Of a stretch of 37,784 nt of DNA, positions 36,046 to 37,784 are shown one piece after another. Position numbers and translations under genes: made by a program. Each line of letters starts with the position of its first letter. Positions within the stretch are counted from its first letter, which is position 1. The notes under the pieces were generated by a model. That model worked only from the letters and a program-made list of their open reading frames with translations, searched no databases and was not told the origin of the DNA. The stretch is from Desulfuromonas sp. (lineage in GTDB: Bacteria; Desulfobacterota; Desulfuromonadia; Desulfuromonadales; Desulfuromonadaceae), in contig PKUE01000067.1 of NCBI GenBank assembly GCA_002869685.1, positions 1 through 37,784 on the forward strand, read 5' to 3'.

Positions 36046-36665
36046 TACGCCAACGCTCCTTCCAGCTGCTCTACAGCGCCTTCAGTCAGAACCAGGTTGG
36101 AATATTTCATCACGTCGTAAACGTTGACACCGTCAGCACGTAACACTTTCACATTACGAAGATTCCGGGCAGAAAGCTCGATCTCAGGACTGGCCGCATC
36201 AATGACAACCAGTGCATCTTTGAGCTCAAAGCGATCAACAACCTGCTTAAAACTTTTTGTGCTGATACTTTCAAGCTTGAGCTCTGAAAGAACCGTCAAC
36301 TTCTGTTCCTTAAAACGGGAGGACAGAGCTGAACACAGAGCAAGCTTTTTAACTTTGCGATTTAACTTAAACGAGTAATCGCGCGGAGTGGGGCCAAATG
36401 CAACACCACCACCAACATGGTTCGGAGCAGTAATCGTACCCTGACGAGCGTTGCCTGTACCTTTTTGTTTAAAAGGTTTTTTACCACCACCGGCAACGGC
36501 AGCGCGATTTTTGCAAGCCGAGGTTCCCTGACGGCGAGCCGCCAGCTGATAACGAACCATATCATGCACCAGGTAAGGACGAACCTCCGCATCAAAAACG
36601 TCATCATTAAGATCACGCTCTGATACCTGATTTTTTTGCATATCATAAACAGTTACTTTTGCCAT
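36045..36665 (-). CDS. rplD: 50S ribosomal protein L4
   Basis: 206 residues; early-assembly protein with a loop reaching the exit tunnel. The loop carries [20 protein letters not shown] and [20 protein letters not shown]; the C-terminal fold has [20 protein letters not shown] and [20 protein letters not shown]. In E. coli L4 represses the S10 operon; no leader is visible here. ATG start; TAA stop. Confidence 0.98.
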   Translation of the reverse strand: MAKVTVYDMQKNQVSERDLNDDVFDAEVRPYLVHDMVRYQLAARRQGTSACKNRAAVAGGGKKPFKQKGTGNARQGTITAPNHVGGGVAFGPTPRDYSFKLNRKVKKLALCSALSSRFKEQKLTVLSELKLESISTKSFKQVVDRFELKDALVVIDAASPEIELSARNLRNVKVLRADGVNVYDVMKYSNLVLTEGAVEQLEGALA

Positions 36666-36698
36666 CCTACTATCTCCTGTATCACCAATAGCCCAGCA

Positions 36699-37331
36699 TT
36701 AAGCCTTAATGGCTTTACGAATCGTTACCAGACCATTTTTGGGGCCAGGGACTGCGCCCTTAACCAGGATCAGGTTTTGATCAGCCCGGACATCAACGAT
36801 CTCAAGGTTCTGAGTCGTGACGCGCTCATTCCCCATCTGGCCTGCCATTTTTTTACCTTTAAAAACACGTGAAGGCCAGGCACTGCAACCAATTGCGCCA
36901 GGGGCACGATGGAATTTAGAGCCGTGAGTGCTCCGACCACCGGAGAAATTCCAGCGTTTCATAACGCCCTGAAATCCCTTACCCTTGCTGGTACCAACAA
37001 CATCAATCAGATCTCCGGCAGCAAAAAGATCGCCACACAGAATTTCTGCACCAACTTCACAGTCAGAAACATCTCCACCCATCTCACGAAGACAGGAGAA
37101 AACACCCTTACCGGCTTTTTTGAAATGCCCCATCTCGGGCTTATTGATCCGATGGGCCTTCTGTTCGCCAAAACCGAGCTGCACCGCATCATAGCCGTCA
37201 GTATCGACAACCTTCTTTTGTACTACCGTGCAAGGGCCAGCTTGAATGACCGTCACAGGGATGCGCACTCCGCTCTCGGTAAATATCTGGGTCATACCCA
37301 GTTTTTTTCCCAGAATTCCGTTTACCATCAT
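36699..37331 (-). CDS. rplC: 50S ribosomal protein L3
   Basis: 210 residues; an assembly initiator near the peptidyl transferase centre. [67 protein letters not shown] and [20 protein letters not shown]. Two adjacent ATGs (37331, 37328); AAGGA is 4 and 7 bases upstream respectively, so the second may be used. TAA stop. Confidence 0.98.
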   Translation of the reverse strand: MMVNGILGKKLGMTQIFTESGVRIPVTVIQAGPCTVVQKKVVDTDGYDAVQLGFGEQKAHRINKPEMGHFKKAGKGVFSCLREMGGDVSDCEVGAEILCGDLFAAGDLIDVVGTSKGKGFQGVMKRWNFSGGRSTHGSKFHRAPGAIGCSAWPSRVFKGKKMAGQMGNERVTTQNLEIVDVRADQNLILVKGAVPGPKNGLVTIRKAIKA

Positions 37332-37357
37332 ACTATCCTTATCAAATACAATTCTTA

Positions 37358-37666
37358 CTACAGCTTGATTTCAACAAAGACACCGGCTGAGAGATCGAGC
37401 TTCATCAGAGCATCAACTGTCTGCTGTGTAGGGTCAAGAATATCCAACAACCGCTTGTGAGTCCGAATTTCAAACTGCTCACGGCTCGTCTTGTTAACGT
37501 GAGGACCACGCAATACACAATATTTGTTGATCACAGTCGGCAAGGGAATCGGCCCTGCAAGATGGGACCCAGTCCGCTTGACCGTATCAACAATTTCATT
37601 CACTGCCATATCAAGCAGTTTATGATCGTACGCCTTCAGGCGAATTCTTATTTTCTGGCTGGACAT
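37358..37666 (-). CDS. rpsJ: 30S ribosomal protein S10
   Basis: 102 residues; 30S head protein and NusE partner of NusB in antitermination. [40 protein letters not shown] and [25 protein letters not shown]. It begins 12 bases after the tuf stop, so the str and S10 clusters are joined. TAG stop. Confidence 0.98.
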   Translation of the reverse strand: MSSQKIRIRLKAYDHKLLDMAVNEIVDTVKRTGSHLAGPIPLPTVINKYCVLRGPHVNKTSREQFEIRTHKRLLDILDPTQQTVDALMKLDLSAGVFVEIKL

Positions 37667-37678
37667 TTGTAACCTCGA

Positions 37679-37784
37679 TTATTCAATAACTTCACTAACA
37701 ACACCGGCGCCAACGGTACGGCCACCTTCGCGAATCGCGAAGCGCAGCTCTTTGTCCATGGCGATCGGGGTGATCATATTGACG
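37679..37784 (-). CDS. tuf: Elongation factor Tu (3' end, cut by the window edge)
   Basis: The last 34 codons: [20 protein letters not shown] followed by [14 protein letters not shown], the C-terminal end of domain 3 of EF-Tu, then TAA (37679-37681). The rest lies beyond 37784. Its position directly before rpsJ is the usual str-S10 junction. Confidence 0.96.
   Translation of the reverse strand, partial: VNMITPIAMDKELRFAIREGGRTVGAGVVSEVIE

Overview
This window is a piece of a Gram-negative bacterial chromosome, most likely from the Desulfuromonadales (Desulfuromonas/Pelobacter/Geobacter relatives). I infer this from protein character and gene order: a trp operon running into accD-folC, a zinc-type adenylate kinase inside the spc cluster, an LptD outer-membrane assembly gene, and a J-domain protein of a kind I associate with that order. 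The placement rests on recall, not on a search. Coding density is high and nearly every gene is ordinary housekeeping.

Layout. (1) 1-350: tRNA-fMet and elongator tRNA-Met on the minus strand, with a strong promoter and an intrinsic terminator. (2) 329-3246, minus: an FtsB-like division protein, argS and a SPOR-domain protein. (3) 3471-6865, plus: clpS-clpA-aat, a compact N-degron proteolysis operon. (4) 6862-8576, minus: a J-domain protein with four C-terminal repeats and a DUF815-type AAA+ ATPase; the ATPase gene is divergent from a THUMP/methyltransferase gene (8694-9803, plus). (5) 9922-14977, minus: trpA-accD-folC-lptD. (6) 15091-22799, minus: trpE-G-D-C-F-B followed by a DEAD-box RNA helicase and a family-5 uracil-DNA glycosylase, which separate trpB from trpA. 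(7) 22880-37784, minus: the S10-spc-alpha ribosomal supercluster from the 3' end of tuf through rpsJ...rplO-secY-adk-map-rpmJ-rpsM-rpsK-rpsD-rpoA-rplQ, closed by a clear terminator.

How the genes work together. The supercluster supplies ribosomal proteins, the RNA polymerase alpha subunit, the Sec translocon channel, adenylate kinase and methionine aminopeptidase. The trp operon makes tryptophan from chorismate, with tight translational coupling (ATGA or TAATG overlaps) between trpE/G/D/C. ClpS, ClpA and Aat form the leader-peptidase-independent N-degron route: Aat tags, ClpS recognises, ClpA unfolds.

Points that stand out. secY carries an in-frame TAG at codon 68, in the plug region, although TAG is a normal stop for at least thirteen genes in this window. 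argS has no ATG/GTG/TTG at its natural start and seems to begin with ATT. trpE starts only 21-23 bases after the supercluster terminator. The J-domain protein carries four tandem repeats resembling half-motifs of the c-di-GMP-binding MshEN domain. I see no CRISPR array, insertion sequence, prophage or plainly new multi-gene system.
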